Of a DNA stretch of 64,000 nucleotides, positions 47,891 to 59,979 are shown one piece after another. The stretch lies in NCBI GenBank assembly GCA_043228905.1, contig JBHGNT010000013.1, positions 16,802,001 through 16,866,000 of the forward strand, in the 5' to 3' direction. The stretch is from Azolla caroliniana (lineage: Eukaryota; Polypodiophyta). Within the stretch, counting starts at the first letter, position 1, and each line of letters opens with the position of its first letter. The position numbers and the translations under genes are program-made. The notes under the pieces were generated by a model. The model worked only from the letters and a program-made list of their open reading frames with translations, was not told the DNA's origin and did not search any database.

Positions 47891-48580
47891 ATCTATTTGT
47901 TCTCCATTCGCACCATTACTTCAATATACCATAATTCACATTCTCTTTTATGTGAGTAGGGTTATTTGAGCATAGGTGAGGAGAATCATTAAGTATGCAT
48001 TTTTTCCATAAACAATTGTGAGAGACTCAAAGTACCATACTTTAATACAATGTCTTGCAGTCATCCACACTCGAGTTTACTTTTGATACATTGACAATCT
48101 TGTTAATTCTTATGTACACAATCCTCTCACAATCACAATCTCTCGATTGTAACATTTGTGAAAATAAAATCTTGGACATTATAAGTTACTATTCATTTTC
48201 ACACATAATGTAAAAATGATTCGCTTTTGGACCCATAGGCCATATTTAACCTTTAAGGACAAAAATAAAATCTAACTATCTACTTATTTACCTCTCCAAC
48301 ACACACCTCAAAATTAAATCTACATTTCTACCGAATGTGCCAATTTACAAGAAGCAATTGTTGAAATATATGATAGATGTACTATACAAAACAACTTTAA
48401 TGTAAACGACTTTCATTATATAGTGGTGTAAAACCTTCAAGGAAGGTGACAAAAGCAAAAATATTAACTACAAGATTTAAATGTGCTGAGATGATGCATG
48501 CATCAATTGTAGGGTTTGAACCTGTTTGTTCAAACCGGCAATTTGATGGCATTTAGTCAACCAAACCAAGAATTTACATA
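47855..48580. repeat. Segmental duplication, copy A
   Basis: Matches 49570-50118 in order: a CTTCTTTGAATAGGG start, GAGCATAGGTGAGGAGA(A/C)TCATTAA, CAAAGTACCATAC, TTTTGGACCCATAGGCCA, and an AGGTGTACTA-like end. It then matches 50746-50946: TTCATT(A/G)TATAGTG...GTAAAACCTT(C/T)AAG(G/A)AAGGTGACA followed by a tRNA-like patch. The copies are well diverged, so the duplication is old. Confidence 0.7.
48508..48575 (-). pseudogene. Decayed tRNA-Ser-like copy
   Basis: On the minus strand it keeps a good B-box (CAGGTTCAAACCCTA) and an A-box-like CTTGGTTTGGTTGACTAAATG in the same order as the intact tRNA-Ser at 50866-50946. The anticodon arm and part of the variable arm are missing, so it cannot fold. 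It occupies the matching position of the segmental duplication. Confidence 0.55.
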
Positions 48581-49569
48581 CCAATATGTTATTGCTTTAC
48601 AAAATGATGTATTGCAACCTTTTATATGTACATAATATTGGCGATATACATAATATCATGAGATATCACTAACTTGCACAAGCTAATGCAAGATCAACAA
48701 ATGGCATTGCTTGCATGAATGCCATATGACGATCATGCATGGGTCCAAGGATGCTATATAATGTGGTGATTTCATCATTGTGGAACCATTCTGGTTCAAA
48801 GCTAGTCTTCAACATATTCTTGTTCTTCTCGCTAATATAATTATGTTCTCCTCTTCTTTTCTTCTTTTCTTGTATGATTCTATCTTGTTTTGGGTTATAG
48901 CCTTGATATATTCTCTTGTAACCCTCTGTGTCAACTAATCGTGCTCGTAAATTAGCAAATCATAGACATTGTTTGTTTTTACTAAGTGAGACACCTATTT
49001 CCTACAAATGTCCAATCAACTTTCAAGTCTAGGCTCAAGGAAATCTACATTTTGGCATTATAAAGTTGCCCCCCGGAAATGTACAACAATGGAGAAGTTA
49101 AAATTTGGGTTCCCACGCAATAACATTTTGATACATTGGCAACATTGATGCTTCTCAAGGGGGTTGAATTATGGGGTGGTAGGACCCTCACTTGACATCA
49201 AGATATCCAAGGGTGTTTTCTTATGAAGTCTCTCAAGTCAATCTACAAATGCCTTACATACTCTACTCCTTGAGCCTAGATCACTTCCCATTGAGAACAT
49301 TGAGTTCAAAAGACACCCCCATATCAACATCTAGGATTATATGAGAAGCAAGTAAAAATATTCAAAGACACACAAAATAGAACTTTTGGATTCCAAAATA
49401 AATACAGATATGATGAAATAATTTTGCAAATGAGATGCATCACACTTGATTCATGGGGCATCAATATACTCTAAGAAGGTGGTTTTTCCCCAACACATAT
49501 GAATCACAACATGAGAATCATGTGGAGGCTCACATTGCATACATTATATTGCATGTGTTGCACTGAATT

Positions 49570-50118
49570 ACGAAACCATCTTCTTCTTTGAATAGGGAAT
49601 CTCACTCATCGATATATGCTAAAGCCAATTTCGTGATCAATGATCCACACCATAGCCTAAATACAACTTTGGTCACATTCGATTTGTCGTGAGATGGATC
49701 ATTCGGCATAGGTGAGGAGACTCATTAACTATGTATATTTTGCTCTAAAGAAGTGTCAAAGTACCATACATCAATATAATATGTTGCATTCATCTACATT
49801 CATGTTTGCTTCCATACATTGCTAATTTGGTCAAGTCCATAAACACATTCCTCTCACAATATGAACACTTGACGGTGATATTTATTAGTGAAATTCTTAG
49901 ACATCGAGAGTCCTTACTCAATTCCATGCATACTATGTAGAAATTATTCACTTTTGGACCCATAGGCCAGGTTTGACCTTAAAATCTATGTACCTAATAT
50001 CAATCTATCTCAAACACAAGTATAAATTAAATGGCATATCTATCAAAGGCTCCAATTGACCATACACGAACATTAGAATATATTATAGGTGTACTACTCC
50101 GAACAATTATAGAATGGA
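49570..50118. repeat. Segmental duplication, copy B
   Basis: Counterpart of 47855-48420. The remaining part of copy B (50746-50946, including the tRNA gene) is separated from it by about 630 bp that hold the 103-bp tandem repeats at 50312-50711. Confidence 0.7.
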
Positions 50119-50248
50119 ACTTATGTAAGTCCATCGTTTCTTTTTCGTATTTTGACGTCATCTTCAACATCAAGCAATGCTAAACAAAGCTTATCCATGG
50201 AAAAGGATTTACTATTCTTCTTTCCCACTTTTGGTACCTTAAGCTAAG

Positions 50249-50711
50249 GCAATCCTCGAGTATACAATTGGTCCTTATTTCAAACGATTCCTCAGTTTCG
50301 TTGTCGACGATGAGAATGAGGATTGCATCGATGATGGAGAGGTGGCAACATCGAAGAATATGGTTTGATAGACATGCTACTTTTTCACATACATGGGTTC
50401 CAAAAGATTAACTAGAGAATGAGGATTGCATCGATGATGGAGAGGTGGCAATATCGAAGAATATGGTTTGATAGACATGCTACTTTTTCACATACATGGG
50501 TTCCAAAAGATTAACTACAAGGCAAGGAGTTTCTGAATATTGCAATCCTAAAGTATACAATTGGTCCTTATTTCCAACGATTCCTCAATTGCGTTGTCAA
50601 CAAAGAGAATGAGGATTGCATCGATGATGGAGAGGTGACAATATTGAAGAATATGGTTTGGTAGGCATGCTTTTTCGTCACATACATGGGTTCCAAAAGA
50701 TTAACTACAAG
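50249..50711. repeat. Triplicated 103-bp unit
   Basis: Units at 50312-50414, 50415-50517 and about 50609-50711, each GAGAATGAGGATTGCATCGA ... GGTTCCAAAAGATTAACTA. The first two are directly adjacent and differ at one or two bases. The third is preceded by a second copy of the upstream block TATACAATTGGTCCTTATTT (50261 and 50558), so a larger unit was duplicated first. Confidence 0.92.
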
Positions 50712-50865
50712 TCATGTGTTGGTGGTGGTGGTATTAACCAAAACCTTCATTGTATAGTGTGGGGTAAAACCTTTAAGAAAGGTGACAACAGGAGATGTAT
50801 CCAAAAGATAGCGACGAATTTAATATTACAGTCGTTTGTGCCAAAAACGAAGCAAAGCAGAAAAA

Positions 50866-50946
50866 CGTCGGCTGCAGGGTTCGAACCTGCGCGGGCGAAC
50901 CCAACAGATTTCAAGTCTGTCGCCTTAACCACTCGGCCAAACCGAC
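50866..50946 (-). tRNA. trnS-UGA: tRNA-Ser (anticodon UGA)
   Basis: 81-nt class II tRNA. The acceptor stem GTCGGTT pairs with AGCCGAC (one G-U), with a 3' discriminator G and no encoded CCA. The D arm is GCC-GAGTGGTTAA-GGC, the anticodon arm ACAGA-CTTGAAA-TCTGT with anticodon TGA, the long variable arm TGGG-TTCG-CCC, and the T arm GCAGG-TTCGAAC-CCTGC. A and B boxes are intact. The sequence looks like plant nuclear tRNA-Ser(UGA) rather than an organelle insertion. There is no intron. Confidence 0.96.
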
Positions 50947-51075
50947 GAATTTGATACTCGTCTTCGCTAAACTAAATTTATACGCATTTATGTTTGGATT
51001 TATCACTGTGACTACGTTAGTACGTTCAGCTCTGTTTTTCTGGCAGCAGATGGTGGTGGTGATGATGATAATGCG

Positions 51076-51365
51076 AGTAACAGAGAATGCTTAGGCCTGT
51101 TTCTGGCTTGATGTTACAGCCATGTTTGTTGAATTTGACAGCTATTTTACAAAACTGCAAGCAAGAGACAAACCTCCCAAAAACACTAAATTTGCATGCG
51201 TACATGAAGAGAAATAATGGGAATAACAGAGAATGCTTAGGCCTGTTTCTGGCTTGATGTTACAGCCATATTTGTTGACTTTGACAGCTATTTTACAAAA
51301 GGGCAATCAAGAGACAAACCTCCCAAAAACACTAAATTTGCATGTGTACATGAAAAGAAATGGTT
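51076..51365 (+). repeat. Tandem duplication of the PPR gene 5' end, 146 bp x 2
   Basis: Two copies (about 51076-51221 and 51222-51365) each contain ATGCTTAGGCCTGTTTCTGG, GATGTTACAGCCAT and CAAACCTCCCAAAAACACTA. The unit is 146 bp, not a multiple of three, so the frame of copy 1 does not run into copy 2. Copy 1 encodes ILQNCKQETNLPKTLNLHAY, closer to typical plant PPR wording (LQNC) than copy 2 (ILQKGNQETNLPKTLNLHVY). Confidence 0.92.
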
Positions 51366-53119
51366 TAAACACACATATTGCATTACTTTCTGATTACGCC
51401 AACCCTACTGCTGCTGATACCACTATCACCATGGATCGTATCAAAGGTTTGATTAGATCTGGTGAGCGTCAGAAAGCTCTCAACATGTACAAGAATTGTA
51501 GGGAACAGCGGAATTCGCCCTGTTCTCTCAATCCACACATTTTTGGAAGTTTGTTGAAATGTTGTGCAAAGATGGGGGATTTGGAAACAGGTATTTGGTT
51601 ACATTCTGATATTGTCGAACGAGGGATCCTAGAACATGATGTCTTTCTTGGTAGTGCTGTGGTTGACATGTATGCAAAATGTGGTTCGATCATGAAATCA
51701 CAAGAAGTGTTTGATATGCTTACACTTCGTGATGTTGTCTGCTGGACAGCTCTCATTCGAGGTTATATAGAAGAAAATCTTATGGTGCAAGCTCTGTGTT
51801 GTTTTGAAGCAATGTGTTATGAAGGAATTTCTCCTGATGACATCACTTTTGCTTGTGCTCTTAGAGCTTGTGGAAGCATTGGATCAGCCAGAAAAGGACG
51901 CGAAATGCATGCCCAATTGATGAAACAAGGATTGGAAAAAGATATGTTTGTCGGGAACACTTTAATTGATGTATATGCCAAATGTGGTGCCTTTTCAGAT
52001 GCCCAATATGTGTTTCGAGGAATTCCAACTCATGATGTGGTCTCATGGAATGCAATTATTGCCGGATATGCTGAAAATGGGTGTGGTGAGGAAGCTCTAT
52101 ATTGTTTTAGCAAAATGCAACGTCATGGTATATCACCACAAGCATTTACTTATGTGAGTTGTATTAAAGCTTGCACTAGTATAGGCATAGTAAGCATTGC
52201 TGAAGAAATACATTCGGAAGTTCGGCGAAAAGGCTTAGAAGAAAACCTCTTTGTTGGGTGTGCTCTGGTTGACATGTATGCCAAATTAGGCTTTCTTGAA
52301 AGAGCACAAGATGTGTTCGATATGCTTCCAGAGCGGAATGTGGTCTCTTGGACGGCTCTAATTGCAGCATATGTGGAGCATGGGCAGTTTGATACATCAA
52401 TGAAGTGTTTCGAAACAATGCAATATGAGGGCATCACTGCAGTTTCGGCTACTTTCCTCAACACATTGAAAGCATGTGGTGCAATGGGGGTAATAGGCAA
52501 TGGTTGGAAATCACATGCTGATATTACTAAGCTGGGTTTAGAGAAAAACCTTATTGTTGGTAGCTCATTAGTTGATATGTATACTAAGCATGCCTCTCTT
52601 CAAGAAGCACAAGAAGTCTTTGACAATCTTCCAATGCAAGATGTAGTTTCATGGACCACCCTCATCGCAGGATATGCCCAACTTGGCAAAAGCGAACATG
52701 TTTTCCATATGTTCAATAGAATGGTGAGAGACGGTTTAAAGCCAAATATCGTGACATTCGATAACATTCTTTCTGCATGCAATCATGCAGGTCTTGTGGA
52801 GAAGGGACAAATGTATTTTGAATGCATGAGCAAAGATTATGGTATCATACCATCTAATGACCACCTGATATGTGTGGCAGATCTTTTCAGTCGATCAGGT
52901 GACATTGGGAATGTGGTTGTGACGATAAGAAAGATGCCATTTCACCCTAGCACACCAGTGTTGCATACTCTGATGGTATCCTGTCAAAAATGGGGTAACG
53001 TGAATTTTGCAAGGCAAACGTTTGATCATTTATTGGCTTTAGATGATAAAGATGCATCAGCTTATGTGTCTCTATCTAACATATATGCAGACACCTGCAT
53101 TCATGAAGGATATAAATGA
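51233..53119 (+). CDS. Pentatricopeptide repeat (PPR) protein, PLS type, intronless
   Basis: 628 residues with no intron. From about residue 80 onward it is a run of roughly 13 PPR motifs of mixed P, L and S length, shown by phased copies of VDMYAKCG, DVVSWTALI, GYAENG and ALRACGSIG. Such proteins bind single-stranded RNA in plastids or mitochondria and support C-to-U editing, splicing or stability. The last ~90 residues (MSKDYGIIPS ... FHPSTPVLHTLMVSCQKWGN ... YVSLSNIYAD) match the start of the E region, but the frame ends at IHEGYK, so the full E, E+ and DYW deaminase parts are missing. It would need a partner for editing, or be a degenerate copy. The start codon is uncertain: the ATG lies in a duplicated segment (51076-51365), and no clear organelle presequence is seen. 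The wording resembles fern PPRs. Confidence 0.95.
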   Translation: MLRPVSGLMLQPYLLTLTAILQKGNQETNLPKTLNLHVYMKRNGLNTHIALLSDYANPTAADTTITMDRIKGLIRSGERQKALNMYKNCREQRNSPCSLNPHIFGSLLKCCAKMGDLETGIWLHSDIVERGILEHDVFLGSAVVDMYAKCGSIMKSQEVFDMLTLRDVVCWTALIRGYIEENLMVQALCCFEAMCYEGISPDDITFACALRACGSIGSARKGREMHAQLMKQGLEKDMFVGNTLIDVYAKCGAFSDAQYVFRGIPTHDVVSWNAIIAGYAENGCGEEALYCFSKMQRHGISPQAFTYVSCIKACTSIGIVSIAEEIHSEVRRKGLEENLFVGCALVDMYAKLGFLERAQDVFDMLPERNVVSWTALIAAYVEHGQFDTSMKCFETMQYEGITAVSATFLNTLKACGAMGVIGNGWKSHADITKLGLEKNLIVGSSLVDMYTKHASLQEAQEVFDNLPMQDVVSWTTLIAGYAQLGKSEHVFHMFNRMVRDGLKPNIVTFDNILSACNHAGLVEKGQMYFECMSKDYGIIPSNDHLICVADLFSRSGDIGNVVVTIRKMPFHPSTPVLHTLMVSCQKWGNVNFARQTFDHLLALDDKDASAYVSLSNIYADTCIHEGYK

Positions 53120-53424
53120 GAGAAATCCAAATGTAAAGAGAAGTAGATCTTGATACCATAAGAATTTGTTACATAAAACATTTATTATTTTATCATAGCT
53201 TTACTTCAGACATTGTGAAAGTTTTATAGTTCACAGCACCCTAAAAAATATAACCTATTTTGTTTTGGTTACTATCAATCAGCCTTTGGTATTCTTTCAC
53301 TGAATACTGAGGCACTTGAGCAGTTTCAGATGTATGTTGCATTCAATTGGTATACATTCATTGGATGATGAGGCAATTGAGCACTTTCAGGAATATGTTG
53401 CAGTTGGTTCACTGATAGATATAA

Positions 53425-53825
53425 CTCATGCATTGGTTGATAAGATCATTGAGTACTTAGAACCTGAAAAAACATGACCATATTTCGTCAGAAGTCTAGG
53501 TGATACCGATTGATAATCTCTTTCAAATAGGAGGCAACAGATGGTCAGCCACTGCCAATTTTTTGCTGGAAATACAAATGGGGAAAATATGAATGGAGCA
53601 AAGGAATTCATGTGTAAACTATAAGGCACACATTGGTTGATAAGATCATTGAGTAATTTGAACCTGAAAAAACACAACCATATTTCATCAGAAGTCCAGA
53701 TGCAACCGATTGATAATCTCTTTCAAATAGGGGGCAACAGATGGTCAGTTACTGCCAATTCTTTGCTGGAAATGCAAATAGGGGGGGACTATGAATGGAG
53801 CAAAGGCATTCAGATGTAAGCCATA
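53425..53825. repeat. Tandem duplication, about 200 bp x 2
   Basis: Copies about 53425-53625 and 53628-53825 share GGTTGATAAGATCATTGAGT, CCGATTGATAATCTCTTTCA, GGCAACAGATGGTCAG and GAATGGAGCAAAGG(A/C)ATTCA. Confidence 0.9.
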
Positions 53826-53999
53826 AGTCAAGGTGTCGCTTCCACTCCAACAAAGAAAAATAGCATGCATGCTATTGATGTAGTACACATACTACATGTC
53901 TATCAACCAGAATGATGATTTTTCCGTACAACAATGAAAGAAAATCACACTTCTGTTGTAATATATAGTATAATACAATATAATATATTATGTGTCCAT

Positions 54000-54130
54000 G
54001 GGTGCTGCTCGACAGTCTGTCATAACATAATATACTATAGATAGATAGCATGCATTTGAATGACCAAGTTTACATGCACATTATACCATGGTGTGAGTGT
54101 GTCCACAGGTGCTGCTCTACGTTTCACTGT

Positions 54131-54194
<64 letters not shown>

Positions 54195-54415
54195 TCATAT
54201 ATTATATGCATGCATTGAAATGCACATAATAAGATGTTAGCAGATGAAGAGCTACCCATAGGTGCTGCTCTACATTTTGTGGTATATATATATATATTGA
54301 GAGAGAGAGAGAGAGAGAGAGATCATATATTATATGCATGCATTGAAATGCACATAATAAGATGTTAGCAGATGAAGAGCTACCCATGGGTGCTGCTCTA
54401 CGTTTTAAGGTAACA
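54000..54415. repeat. Module GGTGCTGCTCTAC-(AT)n-(GA)n, about 3 copies
   Basis: The motif GGTGCTGCTC occurs at about 54001, 54107, 54261 and 54389. Two of these lead into TATATA tracts followed by GA tracts (54134-54188, 54284-54322) and then ATCATATATTATATGCATGC with AGATGTTAGCAGATGAAGAG. The units are about 130-155 bp. Confidence 0.88.
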
Positions 54416-54958
54416 TATAAAGATGGATATAGATTGCCATGAAAACTTGGTCATTCAAATATGTATGCATTTGAATTACAAAGTTTATGAACACAATCGC
54501 ATAGTAGCAGATAAAGTCACAAAGTTTCCTTCTCTCAGCTGTGTTTTATCACTTAAAAGTCCAGGGCCCAAAATAACCAATACAACATGTAGCAGACCAC
54601 CATGATAAACCATTAACAATAATCCATTTGCATATAGTTAGTTGAAATTTGAGATCTCTTGAAGTGCTTGTGCATCTCATGAACTATATACAAGCTCTTT
54701 CTAAGAAAGATTAACTAAATTTCATGTTTGTGCATTAGTATATGGGACTAAAGCCCATGACAATTCCATAGTAGCTCATACAGACATGCCAAAATGCCAC
54801 TCAGATAGAAACAAAGGGTTCAGGTAAGCAACAAAGTATACTTCTTCGTAAAAACGAAGAGGTAAACCATTTGACAAAAAGTACCCACCAGAAAACTCTT
54901 TACTAAATGGTCAAAAAGGAACTTTTAAAGAAGGCGCGTCGTGGGAATCTTGCATACA

Positions 54959-54978
54959 GGGGGGGGGGGGGGGGGGGG
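54959..54978. repeat. G20 homopolymer
   Basis: Twenty consecutive G, about 45 bp downstream of the TMEM131-like stop codon (on that gene's strand a C20 run in the 3' UTR). The length is likely to be inaccurate in any assembly. Confidence 0.85.
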
Positions 54979-55022
54979 CATGCTCATGCTTCTTATGAAG
55001 AGGTATATCAACTTTTTATGAT

Positions 55023-58000
55023 TTACAACTCATCTGGAGCAAATGAGCATGTTTGATCTTCAGCTGGCAAAGTTTGGGAAAAGATTGTATCACAGGAAAA
55101 AATGGAAAAAGAAGAGGATGGGGGACCAGATTCAGTTATTCCTGTTATTTGAACCATGAAATCAGGTGAAGCAAAGAAGCTCTCCGGCTTCTTGTTAGAT
55201 GTGCTACCGTCACAAGATAACATAAAACCATCCAATTTGTTAGTAGAACACCCTCGGCTTCCTCGACTGATCTCTGAAAAATGGTCACCCCAAATATCAT
55301 AGAGAAAAACATCATTCATAGTATCTCTATGGTTAATCCTTACATCCAACGCATTTTCACTATTGCTGGTCTTTTCGAGAGCTCCTAAAAGTTGCTTCTC
55401 ATTTACATTCTTTGCCAGTCTGCTTCCTGGCGCTCGGGCATCTGGTGCAACAAGTGAGGTTGAAACAAGAGAAGAACTTAACAAGGTAGGATCTTCAAGA
55501 ACAGGAAATTTCCCATCAAGCAATTGGGGTCTCCACTGGGTGCTTCGCCCCCCCTGTGGAAATGTGGCCGATGGTAGTAAAACAGGCTTCTTTACTGAGG
55601 GATTATTACTCTTTACCACTTCGAGTGGATTAGGCATCTTTTCTATCTGATCAACCTCTGGCTTTGATGCAGCTCTCCGAGCAACAGTAGCCCAATTCTC
55701 ACTGGTATTAAAAATGCCCATTTTATCATTTCTATTTCCCTTGTCTACCATCCGAGAACCAGTTACTTTAGTATCTGTTGCTTGTGGCACCTTTAAGGGA
55801 TGCTTTGCATTAGCCTTGGAGGTTAAACAATGTAAATGGTAAATTCTATCTTTATTGAAGGGCGCATAAACATGATGTGCATGTACATCGAGCTGTGAGA
55901 GTGGCTCGTTATTACGCAACCGAGCAAAAGAATTCCTGAATTCTTGACCCCTGCTATTATGAAATGTTGTTGCTTTACCCGTATTTGAGGATGGATTGCA
56001 CTGAGAGAAGGGACCATTACCACGGTATGGAACAGGAGTTGCGGGTGAAGCAGGGGAGGAAGGAGATGAGCTGCCACTTATACTATCCCTCTCCGATTCC
56101 CTCTTCAAATCAATGATATTGCTTCGATGTTTCCTTCTTTTTCGTCTTTCTTTCTTCTCTTTAACTCGAATATCACATGGGTCACAAGCATCGGATGTTT
56201 TGATCGATAGTGACTTCTCTACGATATCATCTGGTCTTAAAGGAGGATCCAAATTAAAAGCATTATCCTCTTCCAAATTTCCCACACATGCAGCGGCACT
56301 CAAATTAGATGATGCATCACTAGCAATTGAGCTGAATATGCCTTCAATCCTTTCCACAGGCGTAGAGAAGGACTTCATGACATTGTCAATCAGAATATCA
56401 CAGTGACTAGAATCTACAGATTTAGATTTCAATTCACAATTTTCTGCTATTTGGACCCTCACATTTAACATTGTATCCTGAGAATCAAGAAATCTCCTGA
56501 AGACGTTGCCAAGGCTTGCAACAATCCTCGCCAGTATAACAGAAAAACACTGTTTATAAGGTTGATTCTTTAGGGTAGAAAGCCCATTGCTCTGATCATC
56601 CAGAATTTTCTCTTTGTTAATAATATTCTCATCAGCTTTTAAAGCATCACTCTTTGAATAAACAGACTGAAGAAAAACAGTATAACTACATGAAAACCAC
56701 AACCTAAAATCCATGGCAAGTTGTCTATCTTGTTTCATTGTTTTTGTCAGCATTGCCAATACCAGAAGAGCAGTTACTAGAGAAACTTTCCCAAGCAGTT
56801 TCCTCAACCTGTAGAATGACGATGGCTTGCAACCAACGTCTTGACGAATTCCTTCACAATGCAAGCACCCTGTTGATCCTCTGAAAGGATATGAAATGAC
56901 AAGGCTATAAATCTCTAAGCCATATTTACCACAGTTTATAAATCCCATTTGTTTTACTGAGCCAAGACATATGTTCCCCTGGAGCCTGAAGTGCTCAAAA
57001 TTCTCATCAGCAAGGTTTACTACTTGTGGACATGTTAAGAATGCATGGACCTGTAAATGCTGCTCAGGATTAGTTTCACATTCATTTTCTCCTTCTATTA
57101 GCATTTGCGAACCAGAAAGGATGAAGTCTATCATTGGAGATAGTTCACTCTTTTCAGCACCAGATTCTCCAAAAGAAACATTGACGCTCAAAATACAGGG
57201 ACTGTCCTTACGAAGATTCAATGTCATAATATCATTTACCAATATCTTTTCCTGTATTACAAATGACACCAAAATCAGCATCCAAGTACAGGCAATGATC
57301 ATGAAAACGTGAATTAACCATCCTATGGTCAAAATACTATATAGCATGCTAAATATTGTAGCATGAAATCAAACATCATCTCATGCTTAGCAAAATGTTC
57401 TTGTAAAGTTAGCACAGTGAAAACTACAGTATGAACCAAATAAAAGGAAACCACTTATATTTTTTTGACATGATACACGTGCAGCTTAGAGAATCCATGA
57501 GCATCATCAAACATTTTAATTGGAAAACAGATATAGTAAACCAGGAGAATACCAATTGCAAAAAAATAAAAGTTAATGATTGCATTTCAAGGAGTAGAAA
57601 TGTGAGAAGGTAGGATATGACATAAGAATAAGGTTTCAGAAAAGAAAGGCTTCATAAACACAACAACAATCTATTCGAGGAATAGACAGAAGTATTATTT
57701 GGTTATACTTCATAATCCTTTACCTAAATAGCTTTACCTATAGTCTCTTATTCCTCTTTTCATCCCCCCTCCCTTTCTTTATCTCCAGCAGGATGGGACT
57801 ACCATGAAATCTTTATCATGGAAAGCTACAGTGAATTTTCGTCATTTTCCTTGCATTACGTGAAATTTTCAAAGAAGAGAAGTTTAACCACCTAAAACTA
57901 GTTATTGGAGTACGCAGCAAATATCCTTATAAAACCATTTACCAAGATCCTAAATTATTATCCACATAAATTTAAGAAGCTTCATAGAACCCCCTGCACA

Positions 58001-59947
58001 TAACCTAGCTAAGAGGGTCTTTTGATTGTAGATTTAGAACTGCATATTGAGACAAGACAATGAATGGGCTAAGCAAATGCAAAATCAAGTTAATAATTTA
58101 AAAATGATGTCCTCTTTATCACATAGATGTTCATTGTTAAAGAAATGGATACAATTTATCGTAAATGCCACTGTTCTTGGCTTGCAAATTGCCTGAAATA
58201 TACATAAGAAATACCTGAGAATGCTTCTTGCCTAATTGTTTCAGCATTAAAACTTGCTTACATGGGGAGTATATGCAGCATTTTAAAGAGGAAAGAACTA
58301 ATTGCCCAGCCTACCAACCAGGAAATCGAGAAAATGGATTGAAGTTTTGGAGAAACAGGCACAGCACATTCAATAGAGAACATTTCAACTCCAGAAGACA
58401 GAAATTTAACAAGCATATTCAGGTTTCCCAGAAACTGCGTGCCCATACTATCTTGTACCATCCATGTTATATCAGCACCCATGTAAATGGCCGTTTGCAT
58501 ACACTTTTAAAGAAAACCCATATTGGCAAATCAAAACCTACTATAAACAAAATCATTTGTGATCTTCCCATGGGTGTACCATTACTACGCAAGAGAACTC
58601 ATAATATGGTCCTAAATTTTCGAATGAAGATACAATACCAACAGTAAAACGCACAACTTACTATAAAAAGCAGAAGATTATCTTTGTAACAATATAGGAT
58701 CAAAGCAAAAAAGATAAAGTACCAGACTCTATCCATTTAACATGCCAACAACAAGACAGTTTACTCACTGTCCATTGAGATGATCCTAGTTGGAAACACT
58801 TCTGGAACAGGAGACTGCTGCATAAATATTCTCCAAAAGCTTTAAACTGTTTCGGGGCTTCCGAGCCCACCCTTCTGCACAAGTTCACTTTGAAATGCTT
58901 TTCCACTTCACTGAAGCTTGAATCCACACTTGGGTTGACAGAACTCGGAGGAACTGGCGTCCTTCCACACACTTTGGAGGAGGAGGAAGAAGATATAATA
59001 TGCTTAGATTCTATCCAACCAAATGTTTCCTTTGTCAAAGTTGGCCCATTTAAGGGATTATTACATTGTGTTACTTCCATCTTCAGCTCTTGCTTAGAAA
59101 TTTCAGTCCAAGGTTGCACCTTGTAGATGAAAAGCATGCCTTCTGCATCCCCTGCAGATACGCAAGACATATTACGGGTAGCCCATATAATATTTTACCT
59201 GCTTCTATAAAGGCCATGATTAGAAATAGTCCATATAGGTATTCATATGCGTTCAGTCGTTCCTTTGAGGTTAGTCAACATTTGCAGACTGTGTGAGCTA
59301 AGATAAGTTTAATATTTGACAAACTGGGACTAACAGTAGCAAAAACCAATTCCGTACCTGTAGTCACATTCCATTTGGTCGATGAACAAGCTTGAAAACA
59401 TAAGCATTCTGATGCTTCTTCACTAGAATCAAGTCCATGTGCACAAACTCTTCCTTTTTCCACACAATTCCAGCTTGTTTGTATAGAAAGGGGAAGGAAT
59501 TCAGAAGCATGGCAAGAGCACACATCACTGGAACCATTGAGTAGCACTCTGTTAGATTGGTCTTCCTCCTCCTGGTGGTTCTGGTTCTTGAGCTGCAAAC
59601 TGGGTTCCGTACAAAAACCCAGTATTCCCATGCCGTCTTCTTCATATGGAAGAAAGGCCACTTGTGCGAATATGCTATTGTGTCCGGAAGCACGGGCATG
59701 GGGCATGCAGAGGGTAAGCAGGAGAAGCCATGGGAGGAGGAGCTGGAAGAACAGCTGCCATCCACAAGGGGCTTGTGGGCAATACCAACAAGCTGTTGTT
59801 GTCCTAGTAGACGTAGTACAAAGGAAGAGAGAAGAAAACGAAAACATAAACAAGAATATACAGAAGAGTTGCCCAATTTCCTTCAATATGTGCATAAAAA
59901 AGAAAGGAGGTAAACAGATGAACAGAGCTTCGACCTAGCTTTTTCAC

Positions 59948-59979
<32 letters not shown>

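Larger units (their letters stand above)
53120..55022. other. Spacer with nested duplications and microsatellites
   Basis: Between the PPR 3' end and the TMEM131-like stop codon. It holds a ~60-bp repeat pair at 53285-53410, a ~200-bp tandem pair at 53425-53825, a repeated GGTGCTGCTCTAC module with (AT)n(GA)n tracts at 54000-54415, and a G20 run at 54959-54978. No gene is supported. Confidence 0.7.

Noticed and set aside
55363-57312. Several + strand open frames of about 95-113 codons under the TMEM131-like gene
   Set aside because: They are antisense shadows of the long minus-strand exon, whose motifs are family-specific.
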